Positions 17,142 through 26,223 of a stretch of DNA of 64,000 bases are shown piece by piece. Position 1 is the first letter of the stretch. Every line of letters begins with the position of its first letter. Source of the stretch: an uncultured Caldilineaceae bacterium (GTDB lineage Bacteria; Chloroflexota; Anaerolineae; Caldilineales; Caldilineaceae); NCBI GenBank assembly GCA_951812725.1, contig OX638330.1, positions 5,807,405 through 5,871,404 on the forward strand, given 5' to 3'. The position numbers and the translations under genes were made by a program. A model generated the notes under the pieces. That model was not told the DNA's origin, did not search any database, and saw only the letters and a list, made by a program, of their open reading frames with translations.

Positions 17142-17182
17142 CTAACCAGCAATTGCATCTGGCGTTGACCTGGAGGCTAAGT

Positions 17183-17575
17183 ATGGCGATGCAAAGAGAG
17201 CAGCAGTACCGGCAAATGGCGGCGAGAGGAAAGTACCAGGGGCTATACACATACCTGAGCGGACTCGCAACGCCGGAGTGGAGAACCACCTTCAGCGAAA
17301 TCGAGTCCGTCATCGGCTTCGCACTGCCCGCGTCAGCCCGTCTTCATCGACCTTGGTGGTCCAATCAGGCCGGCGGCAACGGTCACAGCCAATCCTTGGC
17401 CTGGGGTGCCGCCGGATGGGAGACCGCAGAGGTGGACATGGATGCCGAAACGCTGCTGCTCCGGCGCAAAGCTGCGGTTTCGGCCCAAAAATTCAATCTG
17501 GACGAACTGTTACCCGTGCACTCCGCTGGAGGCTGGCCGGAAGACCTCAGTCTCAGACGAGAGGATATCTACTAG
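17183..17575 (+). CDS. DUF7662-domain protein, probable antitoxin
   Basis: 130 residues from MAMQREQQYRQMAARGKYQG. It carries the conserved block TTFSEIESVIGFALPASAR, then HRPWWSNQAGGNGHSQSLAW and GWETAEVD, the set I associate with DUF7662. These are thought to be DNA- or toxin-binding modules. The start at 17183 is favoured by GGAGG eight bases upstream; an earlier ATG at 17132 is within the promoter/operator. It ends 20 bases before a PIN protein on the same strand, so it probably acts as that toxin's antitoxin. Confidence 0.7.
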   Translation: MAMQREQQYRQMAARGKYQGLYTYLSGLATPEWRTTFSEIESVIGFALPASARLHRPWWSNQAGGNGHSQSLAWGAAGWETAEVDMDAETLLLRRKAAVSAQKFNLDELLPVHSAGGWPEDLSLRREDIY

Positions 17576-17595
17576 AAGAGGATCTAGCCTCCATT

Positions 17596-18018
17596 ATGTT
17601 TGTGGACACCAACGTGCTGGTAAATGCCCGTTTCATTGAGGCCCCGGACCACGAAGCCGCCAGGGCCAGCTTGGAGAGCGCGATTGAGAAGCCAGAGGCG
17701 CTTCGCATCAGCCGTCAGATCCTACGGGAATACCTGGCAGTAGTCACCCGTCCACAGGCCTGGCCGGTGGCCATTTCCCGCAATGATGCACTCGACGACT
17801 TGAACCGATTCGCCGCTGCTTTCGAGGTGTTGGAGGACGGGCCAGTGGTTACCGACCGGCTGATAGCGCTATGCCGCCAGACCCCCGTAGGCGGTAAACA
17901 AATCCACGACGCCAACATCGTCGCCACCATGCTGGCCTACGGAGAGCGCAGGCTGCTGACCTTCAACACGGCTGACTTCCGCCGATACGCAGATCGCATC
18001 GAACTGGTCGCCCGATAG
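17596..18018 (+). CDS. PIN-domain ribonuclease (VapC-like toxin)
   Basis: 140 residues starting MFVDTNVLVNARF, with the first catalytic Asp at residue 4. The Glu region is REYLAVVTRP, and GGKQIHDANIVATMLAYGE and LLTFNTADFRRY supply the remaining acidic residues. All four acidic positions of the active site are present, so it should cleave RNA as a type II toxin. It immediately follows the DUF7662 gene and is the only intact toxin-antitoxin pair of three seen in the window. Confidence 0.88.
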   Translation: MFVDTNVLVNARFIEAPDHEAARASLESAIEKPEALRISRQILREYLAVVTRPQAWPVAISRNDALDDLNRFAAAFEVLEDGPVVTDRLIALCRQTPVGGKQIHDANIVATMLAYGERRLLTFNTADFRRYADRIELVAR

Positions 18019-18185
18019 CAAAAACCTCCCGCGCCACCGCTTTGAGTCTGGACTCGTTGCCAAGTCTTGACTCCTACTGAATCCTATCGCCAATTCCTAC
18101 CAAAACTCACAAAAATTTATACAAGATTCAAACAGATTCTCATATATATCTGACATCGGTCAGTTACAATAACCTGAAATCGGAG

Positions 18186-18560
18186 TTAGACAAGGGCCGG
18201 CAAGAGAGCCATATCTTTGTCACAGAGATGGAGAGAAGACCTCTTGGCTTGCCAGGTGTAGGCAATCAGACCGGCGATGAGATTGACGATAAAGTTGGTC
18301 GTACTCCGATGCCAGGTGTGTTCAATCTGTGAGATATTTTTGAGTTGATTAACGATGGTCTCAATGACAAAGCGCTTACGCGTGCCGAGCTTGTCTTCGA
18401 GAACGACTGGAGTTTGAAGCCATAGAACCATCCCATGCTGCTCTTGCCGCACCTGGCCACCGCGGCAAAGACCCGATGGCGACCAATACGCTTGTTGTGG
18501 CAGACGGACGACGAAGTTGAACTGATGAATGCCACGCCTGTCCTCTGGCCAAAACGCGCA
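18186..18560 (-). mobile_element. IS982-family transposase remnant (3' end, frameshifted)
   Basis: The minus strand encodes parts of an IS982 transposase in two frames. In one, CHNKRIGRHRVFAAVARCGK and SSMGWFYGFKLQ are seen; further on, in a different frame, LGTRKRFVIETIVNQLKNIS, QIEHTWHRSTTNFIVNLIAG and LIAYTWQAKR. Both match the C-terminal third of IS982 transposases. A frameshift near 18390-18410 and loss of the N-terminal two thirds make it dead. Terminal inverted repeats were not identified. Confidence 0.75.
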
Positions 18561-18598
18561 CTGACTCCGATTCCATGTTGAGAGCAAAGGAGTAAGCC

Positions 18599-19240
18599 AT
18601 GAACAACGAACCGCAGACCGGCCGGGCAGTAGACCTCTGGCGGGCAATCGTCCAAACCGAACAGCTAGTCGAATTCTTCACAGGTCTGTTCGATGTAATA
18701 GGCATCACCATCGAGGAAACCGGCGAAGAGCTGACCGCAAGAATAGAAGAAAACCAAATCCACATTGATCCGGGTTTGCCGGACAATTACGATTTTCTCG
18801 TGCCCCTAAAGCTCGAAAATGTACACAATATGGTTAGCCACGCCGCCGACGGCACGTTGGATGAATTCGAGGTCTGGCAAATCGTAGCCGTGTTGTTCAC
18901 CCCCCTTACCCGCGCAACCCTTACCAACCCCGTCATGTCCAGGAATCTGCTGCGGAAGCTGGCCGGAATAGAGGACCTGGTCCATGTTCAGCTTATAGGC
19001 CCCGAAGCCGAGCATGTCGCCAATCATACCCTTATCTTTGCCAGCAACCAGTGGTTGGTATTTGAGGGCCTGCACGGCAAGCCCGAACGGAAATACATCA
19101 TGACCGGCGATGACTGCATTACCTACCAGAAGCAGGTCTTCAAGGCCATAAAGGCCGACAACTTCCTCACCTGGATCAAATTTGGCCGCTGGTATACCAA
19201 ATGGCGGGCCAGCGTCTCCTCCCAAATCCAGCACGACTGA
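18599..19240 (+). CDS. Hypothetical protein of unknown function
   Basis: 213 residues, cytosolic by composition, no signal peptide or membrane segment. The start is well supported: AAAGGAG lies about six bases before the ATG. Two alternating hydrophobic/charged halves are seen: an acidic start (EQLVEFFTGLFDVIGITIEE) and a C-terminal half with HTLIFASNQWLVFEGLHGK and a basic WIKFGRWYTKWRA end. I do not recognise a family. It stands alone between an IS remnant and a repeat array, so context gives no clue. Confidence 0.6.
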   Translation: MNNEPQTGRAVDLWRAIVQTEQLVEFFTGLFDVIGITIEETGEELTARIEENQIHIDPGLPDNYDFLVPLKLENVHNMVSHAADGTLDEFEVWQIVAVLFTPLTRATLTNPVMSRNLLRKLAGIEDLVHVQLIGPEAEHVANHTLIFASNQWLVFEGLHGKPERKYIMTGDDCITYQKQVFKAIKADNFLTWIKFGRWYTKWRASVSSQIQHD

Positions 19241-19981
19241 CGCAACAAAAGCAACCACCCAACCACACCAATCCCCCCCGTCCCCATACGCCATCGTCGT
19301 TGCCATGCGCCTACCCCAACCGCACCCCCAACGCATCAGCCCCAAAACTTGCAAGGATGACGCGCAGGCTCCAAAAGTTGTTCTTCGTACCCTTAGCGGA
19401 TCAAAAAGAAGCTGCAGTTGCCGTTCTCCCCGCCTCTCCGTGTCCTCTGTGGACAAAAGGTGTTGCAGTTGCCGTTCTTCGCGGTCCTTCGCGGCCCTTC
19501 GTGGATCAAAAGGAAGTTGCAGTTGCCGTTCTTCGCGGTCCTTCGCGGCCCTTCGTTGACAAAAAAGAAGTCGCAGTTGCCGTTCTTCGCGGTCCTTCGC
19601 GGCCCTTCGTGGATCAAAAAGAAGTTGCAGTTGCCGTTCTTCGCGGTCCTTCGCGGCCCTTCGTGGATCAAAAGGAAGTTGCCGTTCTCCGTGGTCCTCC
19701 GTGGCCCTCCGTGGACAAAAGGTGTTGCCGTTGCAGTTCTTCGCGGTCCTTCGCGGCCCTTCGTGGACAAAAAGAAGTTGCAGTTGCCGTTTTCCGCCAC
19801 CCTCCGCAAACAAAAAAATAAACACCAGCATTCCCAACGCCTCCAAAAGGCCTGTCCAAGATTTCCCGCACTGGAAGTATTCGTTACAATTACAACCAAT
19901 GTCTATCCCTTCTGAACCCGAGAGTCCGCGAGCCTCACAAAAACCGAGCCGCCAGCCCTCCACTCGCGTAAACCACCCGCA
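19241..19981. other. Intergenic region dominated by a repeat array
   Basis: It carries the second tandem array plus C-rich flanks. A 544-codon open frame on the minus strand and several plus-strand ones cross it, but they are repeat-driven and extend antisense into real genes. Confidence 0.7.
19395..19800 (+). repeat. GTTGCAGTT / TTCGCGG tandem repeat array, copy 2
   Basis: About seven units with a period near 54 bases: GTTGCAGTTGCCGTTCTTCG followed by CGGTCCTTCGCGGCCCTTCG and TGGATCAAAAAGAA-type linkers. The cleanest copies lie between 19505 and 19680. Unit-to-unit differences are single bases in the linker. It is in the same orientation as the arrays at 1075 and 56085. Confidence 0.9.
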
Positions 19982-21082
19982 ATGACCAACCACGACGCCA
20001 TCCAGAATCGAGCCGCCTTCGACCGCGTTCGCTACGCCAACTGCTGGGAAGATGCCGACACCCTCCTCGATGCCCTTGCAGTGCAGAAAGGCGACCGTTG
20101 CCTCTCCATCGCATCCGCCGGCGACAACTCCCTGGCCCTGCTGGCCAACGATCCTGACGTCGTCATCGCCTGCGATGTCAACGCTGTCCAACTGGCCTGC
20201 CTCGAAATCCGACAGGCTGCCTTCGCCGAGCTCTCCTATACCGACCTGCTCGCCTTTCTCGGCTTCCGCGCCTGCAATCACCGCCTTGTGCTCTATCAGT
20301 CCCTGCGTTCCTCTTTGAGCCCCTCCGCCAGGATGTACTTCGACCAGCACGAGGACAACATCGCTGGCGGGCTCATCCACCACGGCAAATTCGAGGGCTA
20401 CCTGCGCTTCTTCGGGTCGTGGGTCCTCCCACTGATCCACAGCCGAAAGACCATACGCGACCTGCTCACCGACAAAGACCAGCCCGCCCGCCGCGCCTTC
20501 TTCCGCAACCGCTGGGACACCTGGCGCTGGCGGCTGTTCTGCAGAATCCTCCTGAGCCGGCCAATTCTGGGCAGAGTAGCCCGAGACCCGGAATTCATGC
20601 GATTCGTAGAGGGCAGCGCCGGCCCGCCGATATTGCGACGCGTTGAAGAGGGCCTCACCAACCTGTCAACCCACGACAACCCGTTTCTCGACTACATCGT
20701 AACCGGCTCTTTTCGACGAACGCTGCCCTTTTATGTACGCGAGGAAAACTACCCGAAAATAAGACGCAATCTATCGCGACTGAAACTGTTCCACGGTGCC
20801 ACTGATGATGTCTTTGAGGCCGACAAGACCGGCTTCGATAAATTCAATCTGTCCGATATATTTGAGTACATGAGCCACGAGCTCTTCCTCAAGACGGCTG
20901 GCCTCCTCCTGCAGCACTCCCGGCCTTCCGCTCGCCTTGCCTACTGGAACATGCTCGTCACAAGAGACATCGCCCCCCACTGGCCGCAGCAGGTCCGTCA
21001 ACTGCAGCAGCTGTCGGAAAGCTGCTTTCGACGCGATAAGGTATTCTTCTACCGGGCCTTCCACGTCGATGAGGTCATGTAA
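19982..21082 (+). CDS. DUF3419 / BtaA-like S-adenosylmethionine 3-amino-3-carboxypropyl transferase
   Basis: 366 residues. The N-terminal RYANCWEDADTLLDAL (17-32), then a Rossmann SAM site (CLSIASAGDNSLALL, ACDVNAVQLACLEIR), are the signatures of the DUF3419/BtaA family. Family members move the 3-amino-3-carboxypropyl group of SAM onto an acceptor; BtaA does so on diacylglycerol for betaine lipid synthesis. The usual partner BtaB (N-methyltransferase) is absent, so the product here may be different. It is the first gene of a five-gene plus-strand operon (to 27269), 29 bases ahead of an adenylate-forming enzyme. Confidence 0.82.
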   Translation: MTNHDAIQNRAAFDRVRYANCWEDADTLLDALAVQKGDRCLSIASAGDNSLALLANDPDVVIACDVNAVQLACLEIRQAAFAELSYTDLLAFLGFRACNHRLVLYQSLRSSLSPSARMYFDQHEDNIAGGLIHHGKFEGYLRFFGSWVLPLIHSRKTIRDLLTDKDQPARRAFFRNRWDTWRWRLFCRILLSRPILGRVARDPEFMRFVEGSAGPPILRRVEEGLTNLSTHDNPFLDYIVTGSFRRTLPFYVREENYPKIRRNLSRLKLFHGATDDVFEADKTGFDKFNLSDIFEYMSHELFLKTAGLLLQHSRPSARLAYWNMLVTRDIAPHWPQQVRQLQQLSESCFRRDKVFFYRAFHVDEVM

Positions 21083-21111
21083 CCGATGAAATCAGTCCCA
21101 AGGAAGCCCTC

Positions 21112-22527
21112 TTGAACTGCGTCCAACTGACCCTTGACCATGTCGCAGAAAGCCCCCACCGGCCTGCCATCTGGCTGCCCGGCGCATCGGCAGGCTCGCT
21201 GACCACCTTTGCCGAGCTTTACACCCTGGCCAACGCCATGCAACACGCACTTGTCGCCGCCGGCGTCCAATCAGGCGACCTGGTCCTCGTGCAGGACCGC
21301 CTCAGCGTGCGCCTCTACGCAGCCGTGTTCGCGATCCTCGGTCTCGGCGCAACTGTGGTCCTCATCGAACCGTGGATGTCCGCCGGTCACATTGAACACG
21401 CAACGCGGACGGTAGCGCCCAAGTATTTTGTAAGCGGCTGGCTGGGAAAGCTATGGGGCCTGCGCTATCGGGCCATTCGCAGCATTCCCCACAAACTGAA
21501 TATCCGCACTCTGGCGCAACCGGCAAGCGGCTGGAAATTCGTCGTTGAAGATACCGATGCCGACTCGCCGGCGATCATCACCTTCACCTCCGGTACGACC
21601 GGGACGCCCAAGGGCGTGGTCAGGACCCAGGGCGCGCTCCTCCAACAGCATCAGGTGTTGAACCGCTCGCTCAAAACCACCGAACTGGCCGGGCCGGACC
21701 TCTGCATCTTCGCCAATTTCGTTCTCTCCAATCTCGCTTCCGGCCGGCTCTCGCTTCTGCTGCCAAATCCCTGGCAGCCCCGCCTCCTGCGCCAAATCGA
21801 CCAGTTGCCGCCGGCGCTGCAGCCGCAATCGCTGACCTGCGGCCCTGCCTTTCTGTCGCAGCTAATGCCACATGCAGAGCTTCCCAGCCTCAGGAGCGTC
21901 CACGTCGGCGGCGCGCTGACCGACTGCCGCATCTTCGAGCGGGCCTTTGAGCGCTGGCCGCATGCCCATTGGAAGCATCTCTATGGCAGCACCGAGGCCG
22001 AGCCTGTCGCCGTGGCAGACGCACAGACCGCCGTCAGCCTCAGCAGGGAAAAAGGTTACTTCCAGACGCTCTTCCTCGGAAACCCCGTCCCGGAGATCGC
22101 CTACTGCCCTGACCAAAGGGGGCTCTGGGTCCACGGACCCCACGTCTGCGGCCCATACCTGGGCAATGAAGAGGCCAATCGAACTGACAAACACATCGAC
22201 GAAGCGGGCCGCGCCTGGCACTTCATGGGAGATCGAATCGGCACCCGCGAGGACAATGACGCATGGTGGTATCGCGGGCGCGCCAACCAGCCCGAGTCGG
22301 ATTTTGAACTGGAACAGAGCGTCTACACTGCGCTCCAATCCAGCAACTGTTTCGTCCACCGGACGCCCGCTGGCGAAGCCCTCCTGGTGGGCGAAATCGA
22401 CGCCAACATCCAGCTGCCCGGCATCGACCGCATCGTGCGCACGCACATCGTCCGCGATCGCAGGCACAGGTCCCGCATCGACCGGCCTGGAAGCCTGACA
22501 AGAGGTTCAAAATGGGCGCTTGGATAA
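21112..22527 (+). CDS. AMP-dependent synthetase/ligase (adenylate-forming enzyme)
   Basis: 471 residues from a TTG start, preceded by AAGGA about eight bases upstream. The P-loop TFTSGTTGTPKGVV is at about 157-170; YGSTEAEPVA is the aromatic/substrate motif. The C-terminal domain is short and variable and lacks a clear catalytic-Lys motif, as in OleC-like or similar ligases. It should activate a carboxylate as acyl-AMP, with CoA, a carrier or an intramolecular nucleophile as acceptor. It overlaps the UbiA gene by 16 bases. A carrier-protein gene is not seen, and the substrate is unknown. Confidence 0.85.
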   Translation: MNCVQLTLDHVAESPHRPAIWLPGASAGSLTTFAELYTLANAMQHALVAAGVQSGDLVLVQDRLSVRLYAAVFAILGLGATVVLIEPWMSAGHIEHATRTVAPKYFVSGWLGKLWGLRYRAIRSIPHKLNIRTLAQPASGWKFVVEDTDADSPAIITFTSGTTGTPKGVVRTQGALLQQHQVLNRSLKTTELAGPDLCIFANFVLSNLASGRLSLLLPNPWQPRLLRQIDQLPPALQPQSLTCGPAFLSQLMPHAELPSLRSVHVGGALTDCRIFERAFERWPHAHWKHLYGSTEAEPVAVADAQTAVSLSREKGYFQTLFLGNPVPEIAYCPDQRGLWVHGPHVCGPYLGNEEANRTDKHIDEAGRAWHFMGDRIGTREDNDAWWYRGRANQPESDFELEQSVYTALQSSNCFVHRTPAGEALLVGEIDANIQLPGIDRIVRTHIVRDRRHRSRIDRPGSLTRGSKWALG

Positions 22528-23453
22528 CCTTCTTGAAGGAGCGGCTGCCCTTGCCTTCCTACCTGGTCCTGGTTGTGGGCCTGGCAATGTCCGGCAACGT
22601 TCTGGGCCGCGCGCCCGCTGCCGCCGAATCTGCCGCTGCCTCTTGGGGTGCGGTCAGATATGAGCTTTTGACCTGGGCGCCCGCTGCCGCCGAATCTGCC
22701 GCTGCCTCTTGGGTAGCAACTGCCATCACCGCCGCGGGCGCCTTTCTGTTCTTCGCCGTCCTCAGAATCATGGACGAATATAAGGATTACGAAAAGGATA
22801 AAGTTGCCCATCCCCACCGGCCCTTGCCCAGAGGTCTCATCGCGCCTGCGCAGGTGGCGATAGCCGTCAAGAGTTTGGCAATCGCAATGCTCCTCTTTAG
22901 TATTGTCGTCGGGCTTGCCAACCGCCCGGCAGGCGTCTCCTATCTGCTGGTCACCGGCTATCTGTGGCTGATGTACCGCGAGTTCTACGCCGGGTCCTGG
23001 CTGGCGAACCGCCCGCTCCTATATGCCGCCTCCCACCAGGTCATCATTCTCCCCCTCTGCTACTTCTGTGTCCTCGCCGGCAACCCGGACGCCTGGCGCC
23101 ACCTGCAGCCCGCGCTTCTTGGCATCACCGTCCTCGGCGCCTTCTTCACCTACGAAATCTGCCGCAAGCTCGATCCAAACGCGCACCCGCTCCTGCAGAC
23201 CTACCTCTCCCACTATGGACCTGCAAAGACGCTTGGCCTTACGATATGCATGATCGCTCTCTCCGCCTTGGGAGCGCTTGGGCTTGGTTTGGGGCAAATG
23301 TTGTGGCCGCTTGAGGGCATCTTGATTGCACTGTTGTCACTCCTGCTCCTTGCGCCCAACCGCTTCAAAATTATCGAGCATGGAGCAACAATTTCGCTGG
23401 CATTGCACGTGTGGGTAGTTCCATTGAGCACATGGCTCAGAAGCACCGGATAG
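22512..23453 (+). CDS. UbiA-family prenyltransferase
   Basis: 313 residues, mostly hydrophobic helices. The first Asp-rich motif is RIMDEYKDYEKDKVAHPHRP (about residues 90-110) with PLPRGLI; the second is the EICRKLDPNAHPL region. It should transfer an isoprenoid chain within the membrane. The N-terminal loop has an in-frame 22-residue near-duplication in which PAAAESAAASW appears twice (36 identical bases 66 apart). The start overlaps the ligase stop and the stop lies four bases before the next gene, so it belongs to one operon. Confidence 0.85.
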   Translation: MGAWITFLKERLPLPSYLVLVVGLAMSGNVLGRAPAAAESAAASWGAVRYELLTWAPAAAESAAASWVATAITAAGAFLFFAVLRIMDEYKDYEKDKVAHPHRPLPRGLIAPAQVAIAVKSLAIAMLLFSIVVGLANRPAGVSYLLVTGYLWLMYREFYAGSWLANRPLLYAASHQVIILPLCYFCVLAGNPDAWRHLQPALLGITVLGAFFTYEICRKLDPNAHPLLQTYLSHYGPAKTLGLTICMIALSALGALGLGLGQMLWPLEGILIALLSLLLLAPNRFKIIEHGATISLALHVWVVPLSTWLRSTG

Positions 23454-23457
23454 CGGT

Positions 23458-26223
23458 ATGACAATAATCCTCACCAGTCGCGACAATCCCTCCCTCTTTC
23501 TTGCCGACGGCGGCGGCAAGGCCGCCAACCTGGCCCGCATCACCCAGCACGGCCTGCGTGTCCCTGCCTGGTTCTGTCTGTCCGCGCACGCCTTCGATGC
23601 CTTCGTCAACCAACACGGGCTGCACGACCGGCTGACACTCGCGGGCGACCGCGGCCAGTTTGCCCGCCAGACTGAAGAGCTGTTCCTTTCCAAGCCGCTG
23701 CCCGCCCAGGTCGAGGACGAACTGTTTCGGATGATCGAAACCATGAACCTGGGCGCTTCCTTTCTCGCGGTTCGCTCGAGCGGCATCGACGAAGATTCGC
23801 CCACCGCCTCCTTTGCCGGCCAGCTCTCTTCGTTCCTCTACCAGAAGGGAGATGACGCGATATCGGCCTCGGTCAGGCGCTGCTGGGCCTCTGGCTTCTC
23901 CGAAAGGGCCCTCACCTACCGCCAACAGCAGGGACTGCCCGTCAGCGGCATCCGCGTCGCCGTCGTCATCCAGGAGATGGTGCCGGCAGAAGTGTCCGGC
24001 GTCGCTTTCTCGCGCAATCCCGTCGCGCCGCTCGACCGTGATCAGATCATCGTCGACGCCGTCTATGGACTGGGCGAAGGCCTCGTCGGCGGCGCGCTGG
24101 AATCCGATCATTTCACCGTCGACCGCCGCACCCAATCTGTCGAAGCCAAGATCGCCCGCAAGACCGAAGCCTACCGCCAGCGCGCCCACGGCGGCATCCA
24201 ACTGGCTCCCGTTCCAGCTGAGGACCAGACGCGCCCCTGCCTCTCCGATGATCAGGTCAAGACGGTGGCGGAACAAGCGCAGCGCCTGGAGGAGATGATC
24301 GGCTCGCCCCAGGATTGCGAATGGGCGTTCGACCAGGAAGGCCAACTCTTCCTTCTGCAGACGCGCCCCATCACCACCCTTCCCCCCGAGGCCTTCTACG
24401 ACAAGGACGTAATCGGCCCGCAATACGCCCTCTGGGACAACGCCAACATCATCGAAAGTTACGAGGGCATCACTTCTCCCCTGACCTTCAGTTTCGCCAG
24501 CAGGGCCTACCGGCAGGTCTACATCCAGTTCTGCCAAATCATGGGCATCCCCGAACATGTTGTCGAGGAACACGACGACATGTTTCGCAATATGCTCGGC
24601 CTGATTCAGGGCCGCATCTACTACAACCTCATCAACTGGTACCGGCTCATTCGAATGCTGCCTGTCGGCGGGCGCAGCGACGCCTTCATGGAGACGATGA
24701 TGGGCCTGCAGCAGAGCCTCGGCCCGGAACTGTCATCCCTGTTCGACGAACTGCAAGAGCCGCCGCGCCCCTCGCGCCTCCGCCAACTTGCCGTGACCGC
24801 CACAACCATCTGGCATTTCATCCGTCTCGATCGCATCGTCGACGAGTTTCAGACAAGATTCTCCGCCGTCTACGAGCCGTCGCGCCGGCTCGACTTCGAC
24901 ACAATGTCCCTGAACGCGCTGCTGGAACACTACGCCGCCATCGAGGAAGAACTACTCCAGAGATGGCACGCGCCCATCATCAACGACTATCTCTGCATGG
25001 TCTTTTTCGGACTCCTCAAGAAACTTACCGAGAGCTGGATCGTCCAGGATCAGCCCGAAACAAGCGCCGCCGAAAGCCCCCAGCGCCAGCCGGGCGACGC
25101 CTCCTCTCTCCAGAATGACCTCCTATGCGGCGAAGGCGGCCTCGTGAGCACCGCGCCCACCCGCATGCTGATGAATATAGCCGCCCGCATCGACCAGGGC
25201 GACGCCCAGACCAGGGCCTGGTTCATCGAATCGCCCCCTGCTCAGCTCTGGCAAGAACGGGACCAGGCGCCCCACATCGCCGCCATGCTCGGCGAGTTTC
25301 TTGACCTCTACGGTTTCCGCTCCGTCAACGAGCTGAAGCTGGAGGAACCGGATCTGCACGACGATCCGACCTTCGTCATCAGTGCAATCGCCCGTTACGT
25401 ACGCGACAAAGCCTATGACATCGACGCCATGATCGAGCGCGAAAAAGCGATCCGCAGCGCAGCCGAGGGCCGGATCGACAATGCCCTGTCCGCCTGGAAA
25501 CGGCCTGTCTACCGCTGGGTACTCAAGCAAGCGCGGCGCACCGTCCGGCAACGCGAAAACCTGCGCTTCGACAGGACAAAAGTCTTCGGCCTCGCCCGCC
25601 ATCTGTTCCGCGGCCTCGGCCTGCAATTGGTCCGTCTTCACGTACTGGAGGTCGTCGACGACGTCTTCTATCTGACCCTGGACGAGATATCCGCCTTTGT
25701 CGAGGGCCGACTGGCCATTACCGATCTGGGCGGCCTCGCAACCTTCAGGCGCCAGGAGTACGCCAGATTCCGCCAGGCCCCCGCCCCGCCCGACCGGTTC
25801 CTGACCCAGGGCGCAGTGGGCGTCTGGGCGCAGCAGCCCCAACTCCTCGACGCGGCAGACCTCCTGCGCCCTGAACTCGATCAAAGCGCGACCGACGATC
25901 CCAACACTCTGACCGGCACGCCATGCTGTCCCGGCGTCGTCGAAGGCGTCGTCCTCGTCGCCCGCACACCGCAGGAGGCCGAGCAGCTCGATCAGCAGAT
26001 TCTGGTCACCGCCCGAACCGATCCCGGCTGGGTCCCCCTCTACCCCTCCTGCACCGGGCTCCTCATCGAACGCGGCAGTCTACTCTCGCACTCAGCCGTC
26101 GTCGCCCGCGAACTTGGACTTCCCACCATCGTCGGCATTACCGGAGGCCTGATGCAGAAGTTGCAGACGGGCCAGCGTGTCCGCATGGACGCCGCCAGAG
26201 GAGAGGTAATAATCCTGCAATGA
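23458..26223 (+). CDS. PEP-synthase-like dikinase phosphotransferase (RPH-type architecture)
   Basis: 921 residues. The N-terminal ATP-grasp-like PPDK_N domain (about 15-320) has GGKAANLARI and RSSGIDEDSPTASFAGQLSS. The C-terminal PEP-utilisers swivel domain (about 820-921) has LYPSCTGLLIERGSLLSHSA with the catalytic His at 878. Between them lies about 470 residues without the PEP/pyruvate TIM barrel. ATP domain, substrate domain, His swivel is the order of rifampicin phosphotransferase, which moves the beta phosphate of ATP to a small molecule. I therefore infer phosphorylation of a pathway intermediate, not gluconeogenesis. Its stop overlaps the next ATG (ATGA). Confidence 0.8.
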   Translation: MTIILTSRDNPSLFLADGGGKAANLARITQHGLRVPAWFCLSAHAFDAFVNQHGLHDRLTLAGDRGQFARQTEELFLSKPLPAQVEDELFRMIETMNLGASFLAVRSSGIDEDSPTASFAGQLSSFLYQKGDDAISASVRRCWASGFSERALTYRQQQGLPVSGIRVAVVIQEMVPAEVSGVAFSRNPVAPLDRDQIIVDAVYGLGEGLVGGALESDHFTVDRRTQSVEAKIARKTEAYRQRAHGGIQLAPVPAEDQTRPCLSDDQVKTVAEQAQRLEEMIGSPQDCEWAFDQEGQLFLLQTRPITTLPPEAFYDKDVIGPQYALWDNANIIESYEGITSPLTFSFASRAYRQVYIQFCQIMGIPEHVVEEHDDMFRNMLGLIQGRIYYNLINWYRLIRMLPVGGRSDAFMETMMGLQQSLGPELSSLFDELQEPPRPSRLRQLAVTATTIWHFIRLDRIVDEFQTRFSAVYEPSRRLDFDTMSLNALLEHYAAIEEELLQRWHAPIINDYLCMVFFGLLKKLTESWIVQDQPETSAAESPQRQPGDASSLQNDLLCGEGGLVSTAPTRMLMNIAARIDQGDAQTRAWFIESPPAQLWQERDQAPHIAAMLGEFLDLYGFRSVNELKLEEPDLHDDPTFVISAIARYVRDKAYDIDAMIEREKAIRSAAEGRIDNALSAWKRPVYRWVLKQARRTVRQRENLRFDRTKVFGLARHLFRGLGLQLVRLHVLEVVDDVFYLTLDEISAFVEGRLAITDLGGLATFRRQEYARFRQAPAPPDRFLTQGAVGVWAQQPQLLDAADLLRPELDQSATDDPNTLTGTPCCPGVVEGVVLVARTPQEAEQLDQQILVTARTDPGWVPLYPSCTGLLIERGSLLSHSAVVARELGLPTIVGITGGLMQKLQTGQRVRMDAARGEVIILQ

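Noticed and set aside
18806..20440. A 544-codon open frame on the minus strand
   Set aside because: It runs antisense through the hypothetical gene at 18599, the repeat array and the DUF3419 gene. Its composition follows the repeat (RRAAKDREERQLQ) and it has no recognisable fold.
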